Origin: Macrophomina tecta | Lineage: Eukaryota > Ascomycota > Dothideomycetes > Botryosphaeriales > Botryosphaeriaceae | Assembly (NCBI GenBank): GCA_024180945.1 | Contig: JAKSGN010000041.1 | Coordinates: 1,550,001-1,614,000, forward strand | Direction: 5' to 3' | DNA length: 64,000 bases | In this document: in pieces, positions 47,195 to 57,034 of the stretch | How positions within the stretch are numbered: the first letter of the stretch is position 1 | Layout: each line of letters starts with the position of its first letter | Notes under the pieces: generated by a model | The model's input: the letters and a program-made list of their open reading frames with translations, nothing else | Database searches by the model: none | Told to the model about the DNA's origin: nothing | Made by a program: the position numbers and the translations under genes

Positions 47195-48235
47195 TCTAGG
47201 GAGATGACATTGAAAAAAAGTTCAGTAAAGGTCGAAGGGTCTGGATGGCATTGTGTTGGAACGAAAAAGTGTGACGCCACGCTCAGAATCTGAGCTGGCA
47301 GGCGTTTCTTAAATCCAACACATTGTTTGGAGGTGGAGGCGCGCACCTGCTCGAAAAGGAAGCCAGTCACCCCCCGCCTCCCACAACAACCGCCCTGAAG
47401 TGGACGCATCATTGAAGCAGCTGACCTGATGCAAATGCCTCCCGATTTGGACGTTTTTGTTATTTTTTTTTTTTTTTTTCATTTCATACCATTCTCAAAG
47501 TTTCGGGCATCCTGTTATCGCTTCATAGCTGCTGCAATTTCGTAGTATCTTCCTCGGTAGCAGCAACTTGCTTCCAATGGCAGGCGATTGAGGCGACTCC
47601 ATTTCCTCGTAACGTCAAAGAATACCTGCGTTGGTGCTTATTTCACATTATTCCGCTCTTCATCGCTCTGATACCGTGGATCATCCCCCAAACAAGCCTA
47701 GAAGCCGACATACAGGCGGCAAAGACCTGAAGAAAGAGGCAGAAACTCATCGACCACTGCTACCATTTGATCCAGGACGAAATCAGTATTTTTCACCAGC
47801 AAGTATCGTGGCCAATTCTGTTGTCCCTGTCACGAACAGCACATCTGTCAAGAACTCTTTTGGCCCTTCCAAGACGTGACGTGACAGATGCTGGGGCTAG
47901 CCTCCGAGCACCCTTTCCAGTACCATATTACATCCAAAACGTACACAAAGTAATCGACGAAAAACTGCCAAACAGGTGCGTCTGCTGCTGTTGGGACTCT
48001 CGATGCTGGAACCCATAGTGGGTTCCTGGTCCGCTATCGCTTACGGCGTCGGGTACTCCTATTGTTGCGACATGTTGCACACCTGTTATATGTCAGCATT
48101 TCCAATTCTTATATGGTTCGTGAATGAGATTAGTGCAAGCTAACCAGGAGAATAACGCCTTCAGGTATGCCTGGTGCATATGTATCCCCACTTGCTCTCC
48201 CGTCCACTCGGCTACGCCTCTATTTCGTGGCCTGA
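47195..48235. other. Intergenic, possible 5' part of a dead regulator gene
   Basis: A T run of 18 lies at 47463-47480. The stretch 47630-48230 has several open frames in the same direction as the following transcription-factor fragment but no recognisable zinc cluster; it may be eroded coding sequence. Confidence 0.35.
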
Positions 48236-48937
48236 TTGGAAATCGTGTCCTCTGCGAATTCAGTCAAGCCCAGCTTAACATATGAGAATTCTTTTCGCCT
48301 CGCATCCGCCTTGATCAAGGCCATGGCATGTTCACATTCAACAGCTCCCTCAGGCCCCGAGCGCGGCAACCACATTTCACTCCAGTTTGAGCTTGATTGT
48401 GTCAATTTCGTCTTTCACCGTTACTTGATCATCATCCATCAACCCATTGCCAATCTCAACGAACCTTCACACGGCCATTGTAGAATCTCTTGTCTGACAA
48501 CGGCCCTGAGTTTGATAGAACAACTTGGTTTTCTCCAGGAACAACTACAGCCCTCCGACAGAGCGCTTGACCACGAGAATACCTTTAACAACCCCCTACG
48601 AATCTCCAGCATGGCCATCAGACATACGCTTATTACGCCGTACTATTCTTAGGCTATGGCCTTTTCAGAAAACCAGATAAAGATGCCATAAGCAGCAGCT
48701 TTCCAACCAATATTAGATCTCTTCTCACCTGGATCTCGTGCTCCATTCAAGAGTTCCTCGATATCGCCGAAGCAAGACTAAGTACCACGACATATGCTGG
48801 TAAGGCATTCCTGAACCCAAGCGGAATATTTCACTATGCCGAAAACGACAGTAATTCCACGGATGAGCAGCTCCAAGACGTGGTTGATGGGTTGAGCAGG
48901 ATTTGTTATGAGAAGAGCACATTCCTGGTGGTCTGAA
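48236..48937 (+). pseudogene. Fragment of a fungal Zn2Cys6-type regulator (middle/C-terminal region)
   Basis: One frame reads YENSFRLASALIKAMACSHS, then SLQFELDCVNFVFHRYLIIIHQPIA, the pattern D.....F.HR.LI.LHRPFA of the fungal transcription factor domain. Near 48615 the frame changes by one to HQTYAYYAVLFLGYGL and SLLTWISCSIQEFLDIAEARL, ending at GLSRICYEKSTFLVV. No DNA-binding domain was found. An intron could explain the change, but no good donor/acceptor pair was seen, so a decayed gene is more likely. Confidence 0.45.
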
Positions 48938-49035
48938 GTTTGAAAATCTAACTATTTACAACGAAGGTAATAGCTGCGGACCCTCTCCGACAAATCACTT
49001 AGCTTTGGGTACTCCAATGAGCCTCTCTTACTTTA

Positions 49036-50148
49036 TCAGATGCCACTAGAGTGGTGGCAGCGCTTACAAGAATCAGCTGGCAATGTGATCTCTACAAGTC
49101 TGCCTGGATGTCCCGTAGTGTCTCCCGCTGCTCGCCCAGTAAGTACATATAATGACCTCGCGCCTTGTTTCTCTACAACCAACGTAGCGGTCGAGGATGA
49201 CACAAGGTCGCCACTGAACACGACCGTTTGCTTGCCCTGTGGCGACACGCGCACAATCTCGTCGGCACCGCCGGTGGAGAGGTATGCCGTACCGTCCGCT
49301 TCCAACGAGAAGTCATCCAGGTTTCCGAAGCCCCCAGCAAGAAGCTCCGGCTCTGTGCCCTCAACCGACGCTTGCGCCAATGCCAGCCGGTAGAACGTGC
49401 CGCGGAACCCGCCGGTGAAGTAGATGTACGCCGGGTCGCGGACAGGCGGTACTTGCAAGCCGTTCAGACCGGAGGGGAATGCAGCATCCGGGGGCGCTGT
49501 GAGGATATCTGGATTGGAGTAGAAGACGCCGGCAGACTTGTCGACGGCGGTCGGACTCACGTGGTAGATGATGCCCCGGTTGGAGTCAGCGAGGAGAAGG
49601 AGTGGCGAAGCGTCTTTGCCGTTGGCACGCGGACCTTTTGTCGTGGCTGGGCGCAGGACTGCCATGCCGTTGAGCATGTTCGCCTCTGGAATGGCTGTGA
49701 GGATAGTGACAGGAGGGGGTGAGTTCTCAGCACTATTGTCAGCGGGAGGAGTCCAGTTGCGCAGGTCTAAGGACCAAACCGACCAAGAGCCTCCGATGGG
49801 GCTTTGATCGGCTGCGGCGATTTGGCCACCACTGAAAGCGAAGATGTCGTCTTCGTACTCTGCGATTCCAAGGGAGGAATTGACGTTGGCGTCTGGAGGG
49901 AATTGGTAGACAAGGGAGACTTGGTTCGTCGTCGAGCTGACCGTCCAGATCTCACCAGTGTCATACCGGGTGATCAGCAGGTCGCCATTGGAGCGCTGAG
50001 TTATGCATTCGAGCCAGGTATCTCCGGCCGGCTCCCAGATGACTCGGGCAGGAGGGTTGGACACGTCAGACACAGTCGGGGCAGCCCATGTATTGGCAAG
50101 GAAGAGGAAGGACGACAAAGACGTCACAGCCGGCAGGGATACCAGCAT
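49036..50148 (-). CDS. Secreted SMP-30/gluconolactonase-like beta-propeller
   Basis: Single exon, 370 aa. N-terminal signal peptide (SLSSFLFLANTWAAP). Motifs shared with the fungal SMP-30-like group: WLECITQRSNGDLLITRYD, LVYQFP, LGIAEYEDDIFAFSGGQ, SVWSLDL, IPEANMLNGMAVL, LLLADSNRGIIYHV, GLNGLQV, GGFGNLDDFSLEADGTAYLS and LYVLTGR. Some members of this group catalyse hetero-Diels-Alder steps in tropolone-sesquiterpenoid pathways; others are of unknown function. No polyketide, terpene or other cluster enzymes are seen next to it, so a biosynthetic role is speculative. A TATA box lies about 95 bp upstream. The ATG is the first in frame and gives the signal peptide. Confidence 0.85.
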   Translation of the reverse strand: MLVSLPAVTSLSSFLFLANTWAAPTVSDVSNPPARVIWEPAGDTWLECITQRSNGDLLITRYDTGEIWTVSSTTNQVSLVYQFPPDANVNSSLGIAEYEDDIFAFSGGQIAAADQSPIGGSWSVWSLDLRNWTPPADNSAENSPPPVTILTAIPEANMLNGMAVLRPATTKGPRANGKDASPLLLLADSNRGIIYHVSPTAVDKSAGVFYSNPDILTAPPDAAFPSGLNGLQVPPVRDPAYIYFTGGFRGTFYRLALAQASVEGTEPELLAGGFGNLDDFSLEADGTAYLSTGGADEIVRVSPQGKQTVVFSGDLVSSSTATLVVEKQGARSLYVLTGRAAGDTTGHPGRLVEITLPADSCKRCHHSSGI

Positions 50149-50239
50149 TTCTAGAAGAATGATTGAGATGGCTGCAGTGATTCGATCTCGAGATTGGAAA
50201 GATGAGCCGTTGATCTCCCGTCTTCAACAACGTCTCTCC

Positions 50240-50246
50240 CTTTATA
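50240..50246 (-). promoter_or_regulatory. TATA box of the SMP-30-like gene
   Basis: TATAAAG on the minus strand, about 95 bp before the start codon at 50148. Confidence 0.55.
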
Positions 50247-50397
50247 CTGGTACCTTCAAGGACTCCTCTTTCCCCACGATTGGTAATACGAATACCAAGA
50301 TAACGCATGGGCCAATCTACCTCGTACAGAGACTTGTTATAGCCTGTATTCTCTTAAAGGCGGTCTAAATTCCGAAATCCCGTCAGCCTCCTCGGCC

Positions 50398-51030
50398 ATG
50401 TCGACGCTGCTATGGCCAATCACACTAGACATCAACGCTACTAAAATTTGTTTCAAGGGGCTCAGTCTTACCTGCCCAGAAGACGCCTTGCCTTCTCGTG
50501 GGGCCAATGGCTTGGCAACATCGGTAAGCTACGCAACTGTCCGCCAAGACTCGGGTAGTTTCGCAACGGAGGTCGCGGAAGGGCGATGGTCGCGAAGGGG
50601 CGGTATGTCCGGGCAGCGGGCCACTGCCGTCGGCGAACTGCTAAACTCTGGTGTATGCGCCATAGCGATGAATAAATTGTTCGGTCGAGATGCAAATTCA
50701 TCACTGCAACATCCTGCTTCTGATGCCTATTACGAGAGATGGGCCAAGTTCGTGAGTTTAGAACCCGTATACGTAGCCACATGCGGTGTGTATGGCGTCA
50801 ATACGGGCAATTCAGCATGGTCATCTGTCGCAATTCCAATGATGTGGCCACCAGTGGAAGTATGTTGGGGTTCTGATTCCAGTGTGGAATACACAGGCAA
50901 CCAAACTTTAGTGCATATTATCGGCCTGACCCACATTCACATGCAGCAGAAGGCTCCCTTCCCACAATGGAAATGTTTTCTTCCGAGATTCGATATCAAG
51001 GCCCCCCAAAATAACCGGCTGAGAGGGTGA
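50398..51030 (+). CDS. Unrecognised 210-codon open frame
   Basis: ATG-started frame with no intron, signal peptide or motif I recognise. Trp, Cys and His are scattered through it. It lies divergently from the SMP-30-like gene, whose promoter it shares. It may be an orphan gene, an eroded gene or chance; amino-acid composition alone does not decide. Confidence 0.25.
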   Translation: MSTLLWPITLDINATKICFKGLSLTCPEDALPSRGANGLATSVSYATVRQDSGSFATEVAEGRWSRRGGMSGQRATAVGELLNSGVCAIAMNKLFGRDANSSLQHPASDAYYERWAKFVSLEPVYVATCGVYGVNTGNSAWSSVAIPMMWPPVEVCWGSDSSVEYTGNQTLVHIIGLTHIHMQQKAPFPQWKCFLPRFDIKAPQNNRLRG

Positions 51031-52231
51031 AAGCCAGCTCTCTGACGAACTCCAACAAGCTCGCACACCTTCATCAAGACCAGGTTGTGGTGCTACGGAT
51101 TTATTCTGAATCTTTCAGTTCCTAGCGGGCTCCAGAACGTCTTCAACGAGCTTCCAGATCGCCTCATGCTCGTCTTTAAGCAGCACGGCTAAGCATGCGC
51201 TCGGGCTGTCGAACGCGGGTGGGACGCTCAGCGCGGCATGCGTCGCAACATGAACATCTATTCAACGGAAATTTGAGCTTTTTATGGAGAGCATAATTTG
51301 ACCTCCGATTGTGAACTGCCTCGAAGAATGCATCAGACTTCGTAGGGTATGCTGCGCAAAAGTGTAGAGGAGTGAAGAAACGAGACAGCTTAGAAATGAG
51401 ACAGTCTTATAGATTGGCTGCCTGATATCATCCTAGACTGAAACGCAAGAGATTTAGTTACACAAGTTGTGTCTTGAAATTGGACTTGGCGCACCTTTGT
51501 CATGGGAAGACGATGTTACTGTGGAAATAGACACACGAGTCTATTGCTTCCGGCCGATAATTGAAACCGAGTTCATGTCAGCTCGGACATATACTAAAGT
51601 GAACATTGGACGAAAAGACATATCTGGCATGTCTTTAGACAGGGTGGCTGCTCCGCACCTCTCAATTTGAGACTACTTGCAGCCTGGCTCAAGAATGGAA
51701 AGAAATTGCAAACTGGCCTTCCTGAGCGAAGTAAAGAAGGGTCGTGCCTTTCTTGCCCTGCGCTTTTGGTTGAGTTTGGCGGTGCGCTCAGTGTGCGCAT
51801 TGTACGCAGTCTTCGTAACAAAGTCTTGGAAGCTGCTGTGGCACGGTCGTTGCGTTAATGTTGCAGAGGCAGAAAAGGGGCGGAAGCTCCTGTGAAAGCC
51901 ACTACATCACGTGTTTTGATACTATTCGCATCCAGCTGGAGCGTAACGGGCAGCATCGGAATGCCTCACACTTGACCCAGCCTCTCGATAATCAGAAGAT
52001 TGGGAGCACATGAGAGCTTAAGAATGAATCCCGTAAGAGGAGAGTTCACTTTTTTGATATCCGATGCTTTTGGATTGCTTCGTGTCAGTGTGGCGAGAGT
52101 ATGTGGATAAAATCAAAGCAACTGCCCGTCCACCTTATCAGTACTGCGAAGCTCAGATGAAGCCGCCTACTTTCAATAAATATTGCGCCGTCAATGAATA
52201 TCATTCCCATGGTGCCCCGGATTTCGAAATC
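51031..52231. other. Intergenic with a possible coding relic
   Basis: On the minus strand about 51118-51410 two protein-like stretches in different frames (FFTPLHFCAAYPTKSDAFFE and AALSVPPAFDSPSACLAVLL) look like the eroded 3' end of a gene of unknown family. The rest shows nothing. Confidence 0.35.
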
Positions 52232-53453
52232 CTAATGCAGCCGAGAATCAGCAGTGGGATAAGTCTGCTTCCCACTTCGCATTCCTGCACTCAAGCCATA
52301 TCTATTTCCACCAGCGCCGGAGAAAGAATTGGGAGCTAGGTTACCAAGAGGGTTTCTTGCGATTGGCGTGTTCGGTACCCTTGGGTCTCCCGAAGGATGG
52401 TATGTCTGGACATTCATGTCTCCAAGACGGGTACGGTGCTGCGGCGTTGCGTTGATCTGAACATTTCCTACGCGTAGTTAGCACGGATCAACAACCCAAA
52501 TATTGATGCTTACGAGAGTTGAGCGTACGGGCATTGTATCCATGATTCCCACGCCAAGCATCGCCACTTCCCGTAGAACCATTGCTCCACCTTCGACTGT
52601 CCACGCAGGGTCCGTTGCGGCCGGGTGCCAACCTAGGATAGGCTCCACCAGGGCTAGCAAGCCTGTTGGCAAAGCGCTCTCCGGTAGCGGACTCTAGAGT
52701 AGCTTCTGCGTCATCTGACGCTGCCGAAGCAACCTGGCCTGCGAGAACCTGTGCCTTGAGCTGGGTATAGACCTTTTGGAGGTGGGCTTGGTTCTTGGAC
52801 TTCTCCCTGAAAGCATCGGCCATCTTGTGCATTTCATCGTCGAGCCTTTTCTGTTCTTGCTGCGCCACTGGGGACATTAGCACCACTCAGCCACCGTATT
52901 CATATCAATGAGCACACTTTGTAGCTTGCCGCGAAGGTTGTTAATTTCAACATTTGCGTCATGGACCACCTTGTCCAACTCAGCATTCAATGCTGTGTAT
53001 TTCTCCGTCAAACTGTTCGCGAGGTATTCTTGATACATGCTGTTATCTTGTCAGCATCAGGAACGCCGGCACTCCGAGTAGTGCAATCACATCTCCTGAG
53101 TTGTTTGGTAACTGTAGAAAGCAAGTGCTCTCCCAGCGCACTCCATTATGATGGTCGGACTCAACCCACTCAGCACGCTGGTCTTGTAGTCTTCGGTGGG
53201 ATCAAGCCTTGTTTCGACGGCATCATCGGGGTTCGTCAGCGGGGTGTCGCATGCAGGACAGACACGGATGTTACTGTCGGCTTTGGAAAGGCCCAGCTCG
53301 TTGGTGCAGTCAATACAGAAAATATGGCTATGAGTCCAGTAAGCACAGCGCTGCCGTTGGGCGCAGAGGCACTCACCTGCACGTCGTAACCACAGCTCGG
53401 TTGCTGAGCTTTGTGCGGCATTTGAGCGAATTGCAGCGAAGAGTGAAATCCAT
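52232..53453 (-). CDS. RING-type E3 ligase of the CCNB1IP1/HEI10 family
   Basis: Five exons found by splicing: 53453-53377, 53327-53091, 53039-52918, 52867-52514 and 52467-52232; introns 46-51 nt; total 341 aa. The N-terminal RING has C7, C12, CSHIFCIDC and CPAC, closely spaced as in HEI10/CCNB1IP1. A coiled coil follows (NSLTEKYTALNAELDKVV, EQKRLDDEMHKMADAFREKS). The C-terminus is Gly/Asn/Arg-rich with LGDMNVQTYHPSGDPR. Proteins of this family control cyclin B turnover or meiotic crossover designation; fungal members are poorly studied. No single open frame spans the gene, so simple ORF calling would miss it. Divergent from the FAM50 gene. Confidence 0.88.
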
Positions 53454-53906
53454 AGCCGACAGAAGAGAGATAAATCAACTCGCAGGCATTTAGAAAGGGT
53501 GGAAAGACTGACCAGATGAGATTGAGGGTGTGAGACGACCGAGGGGCGTCAAGAAGAGGAAGGCAGCCGGGGAACGCGGCGCCAAGTGCTCACCCGACGA
53601 TATTACCTCGCCATCATCCTGCCCTCCACGCGCTGCCGCCATGGCCCATGGCCCCTATCTAATGCATGTACAATTCTTTGGTCCGCGAAACTGAAAACGG
53701 CGAGAATGGGAGGATACGAGAGGCGCAAAACGGTGAAGTCAGATTTAAGTGTGTGCCTGGCGCAGGCACTAATCCCCATCCGTGCTGCTGCCGATCTCTG
53801 CTCTCGCCCTGGTCAGCCCTACCGCGCCTCGCGTTCACCGGCGCTGGTGTCTTCAGTCGCGTCGTCTCCACCGCCACATCCCCGTCTGACCACGACGCCC
53901 TCCGCC
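53454..53906. promoter_or_regulatory. Shared upstream region of the RING gene and FAM50
   Basis: About 453 bp between the divergent start codons; no TATA box or other clear motif. Confidence 0.5.
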
Positions 53907-55198
53907 ATGGACCGCTCTAACCCCTCCTCTGCGGACCCTTCGCGGAGCAACACGCCTAACCCTTCTGCCGCTGCCAACAGCGCAACCTCGCGCTTTACCT
54001 CCCAAGCATCGACCGCCGAGGACCTGCTCAAATCCCAGACCGTCGGTCTCGTCCACCTCTCCGACTTCCGCAAACGCCGCGCCGAAGCTCTCGATCTCAA
54101 GGACCGCGAGAGACAGGAACAAGCGCTCGGACGGGGCGGGTCCACGTCGGGTGCCAGCACGCCTGGCGACGGGTAAGTTCTCGGGGAGAAGCAGGGCTGG
54201 AAACAACATTTTACACGAGCGTGAGCTAATTGTCAAAGTACAGTGGATCGACGCCGCGGCCCGCGAAGAAGAAGAAGAAAAATGTCGCCAAGGGAAAGCT
54301 CTCGTTTGGGCTAGACGACGACGACGAGGCGGAGTCGGCCACATCAACGGCAGCCGCAACACCACGATCAGGAACCCCGGATGAGAATGGCGGTGCTACG
54401 GCATCTGATAGAGATAAAGACGGTCTGATCGTGCCGAAGAAGAAACTAGGTGCAAACAGCAATGTCGCCTTCAAGCCGAAGGTGATGACGAAGTCCGCAC
54501 TTTTGCGGGAAGCGCAACAGCGGGAGCAGTTGCGTAAGGAATTCCTGATCATGCAGGAGGCTGTCAAGGCAACAGACTTCGTCATTCCCTTTGTCTTCTA
54601 TGACGGAACGAATACTCCTGGCGGTCGGTGCAAGATCAAGAAGGGAGAGCATGTTTGGTTGTTTTTGGATAAGGCAAGAAAGATGGGCGCTGAACTGGGC
54701 GTTGGTGGCGACAAGAGTCGGAGAGAATGGGCGCGTGTTGGTGTGGATGACCTTATGCTAGTTCGCGGAGAGATCATCATACCTCATGTAAGTTGTTTGC
54801 CATCGCTCACGGTGAGTGTGTGCTGACGAACGCAGCACTACGATTTTTACCACTTCATGGTCAACAAGACAATTGGCTTCGCAGGGCCTATTTTTGGACA
54901 TTCCGCACAACCGACGGCCGCAACCCCGATGCCAGCCAAAGACGAGGATATCGACCCATCGACATTCAACCCCCTGGAGCGCCAGGAGAAGAAGAAGGAT
55001 GCCCGGGTTACGGAGGAGGATGCGGCGCTAGAGGGGTATAATGATGACCCCGCGCTGACAAAGGTCGTCGACCGGCGATGGTATGAACGCAACAAGCACA
55101 TTTTTCCGGCAAGTATCTGGGAAGAGTTCGACCCAAATAAGGACTATAGCAAAGGGGTACGCAAGGATGCTCTGGGGAACTCTTTCTTTTTCTCCTGA
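53907..55198 (+). CDS. FAM50/XAP5 family nuclear protein
   Basis: Exons 53907-54172, 54244-54787 and 54836-55198 (introns 71 and 48 nt) give 390 aa. XAP5 proteins are conserved nuclear factors linked to splicing, promoter antagonism and circadian or developmental control. The Ser/Pro-rich N-terminus leads to a basic PAKKKKKNVAKGKLSFG segment, likely nuclear localisation, then the conserved XAP5 domain: TDFVIPFVFYDGTNTPG, KKGEHVWLFLDKARKM, RVGVDDLMLVRGEIIIPHHYDFYHFMVNK. The C-terminus has VVDRRWYERNKHIFPASIWEEFDP. The last residues NSFFFS are also typical. An early Zn-like motif is absent. Confidence 0.92.
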
Positions 55199-55659
55199 GT
55201 AGCTAGAAGTCAAGTTTGAGAAGAAAGCATAGTGAGAATTGGTGCGGCAAAATCATATTCATGTGATGGCTTGGGAAAGTCAAACTGAGAAAATGAGGTT
55301 GCTTCTACAGATATCAGAGTGTACTATCCTCATCAAGGAGCAGTAGGAAGCAAAACGGACATTGAAGTATTAGGCATATTCAGAGCAGGCCAAGTACTAA
55401 AATCAACAATAAGGAGATTTCTACGTTGTAAAAACTTTGAATCAGCGATACGTCAGATCGCAGCGGATATCATCCGCGATATCAGGAACATTTTCCGCTC
55501 GAGTGCTTGGCATGACGCAACCCGAGATTTCACCGCCCAGCAATACACACGATCTTTCCACAACCCCGCATCCTCCCCACACACCTTTCCAATACACGTC
55601 AACGCTCCCCCTTGCCATCAGGCCTTTGAAGCGGCATCCTAGTAGTCTGTTACTGCACT
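55199..55659. other. Intergenic, no gene seen
   Basis: Between two plus-strand genes; 3' flank of FAM50 and promoter of the TPR gene. Confidence 0.5.
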
Positions 55660-56659
55660 ATGACCTCGCCCACAGCTAACGCGCCGGCCGCGGCACCAAC
55701 CGCCGACGAGCTCGCTGCAGCAGCCTCCGACACCCCCGTCTTCAGCCCAGAAGAAGAAGCCGTACGCGCCTCACTACCTCGCATCCCCTAGCCTCAGCTC
55801 TAATCACCCATCTGCATCAAAATAGTCTCTCCTCGCGGACACCAACCAGCAGAAGACACACGCCAACTCCCTCTTCACTACAGGCGCCTACACGGACGCC
55901 ATCTCCGCCTACGGCCGCGCGCTGGCCTCGTGCCCGAACTACCTTGACTACGAGGTCGCGGTGCTCCGGGCGAACATCGCGGCGTGCCATCTGAAACTAG
56001 AGGAGTGGAAGGACGCGGTTGACGCGGCGACGACGTGCTTGGAGCGGCTGGAGGGCCTGGATCCGGTGGGAGAGCAGAACGAGAATAATGGCAAGTCCAA
56101 GAGCCTGGCGAGTGCAAACGGCAAAGGGGAGGGGAAGGGTCCTGGCGACGGGGCAGAGAATGGTAGCAGAGTGATTGAGGAGGTGTCCGGCAGCGAGGAC
56201 GAGGCGGACCAGAAAGCAGCGGGTCAGAGGGCGGGGAGCAGTGGCGGGTCGGACAAGGTCACGGAAGCTGGCGAGGAAATGGAGAGACGTCTCTCGCATC
56301 TCCACCGCCTCAATCATTCCATCACGGAGGTGCGCAAGCTCCGTGCGAAGGCGCTGCTGCGTCGGGCCAAAGCGCGCGCAGAGCAGGGCGGTTGGGCTAA
56401 TCTGCAGGGTGCGGATGAGGATTACCGGGCTGTAGCAGCAATGCCAGGGCTCTCGGCGCTTGACAAGAAGCAAGTAGATGCAGCTCTGAGAGATCTGCCG
56501 GGCAAGCTGGAGGAGGCAAAGCAAAAGGAAGTTGGGGAGATGATGGGGAAGTTGAAGTCATTGGGCAATGGACTGCTCAAGCCATTTGGGCTGAGTACGG
56601 ATAATTTTGCCTTTGTGAAGGATGAGAAGACGGGTGGTTACTCAGTACAGATGAAGTAG
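55660..56659 (+). CDS. TPR-repeat protein, TTC1-like
   Basis: Exons 55660-55761 and 55826-56659 (64-nt intron, GTACGC donor, AATAG acceptor) give 311 aa. The TPR array starts at TNQQKTHANSLFTTGAYTDAISAYGRALASCP, shown here in its first unit, and continues with VAVLRANIAACHLKLEEWKDAV. An acidic/Gly-rich insert of about 70 residues interrupts the array before KLRAKALLRRAKARAEQGG. The end, GLLKPFGLSTDNFAF, is the conserved C-terminal motif of TTC1-type co-chaperone adaptors that bind Hsp70/Hsp90 or Ras-like GTPases. The first ATG is used; the first exon encodes a disordered Ala/Pro-rich head. Confidence 0.88.
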
Positions 56660-57034
56660 GGAATGCCAGCGGTCGAAAAAACCGAAGACGCCACATAGGC
56701 CCAAGCATTCGAAGGCTCAATCGGGTCCAAATTAAAGCATATTCTAAAAGCCAAGACATCCCGCGTCTTTCATTAACAGTCCATCATCCTAGGCGCCGCC
56801 CTCTTTTCCCGCTCACTTACCACAAAAAGCGGGCGTCTATGTCCGATGTCCGTTTGGTATCTTTTGAATTTATCAATCTCATGATGATCAAAAGCAAGCA
56901 TACTGATTCAAATGCAATACAGTCCAAAGCATGATACCTACCTTGCATGGAATTGGTTCATTTGTTTCAATGTCTAAGGCCTCATCCATACTGGAACCCG
57001 GCAGAGTCTAGAATACAACATGTTCTAACAGCAG
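56660..57034. other. Convergent 3' intergenic
   Basis: Short spacer between the TPR gene and the WD-repeat gene, no gene seen. Confidence 0.6.
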
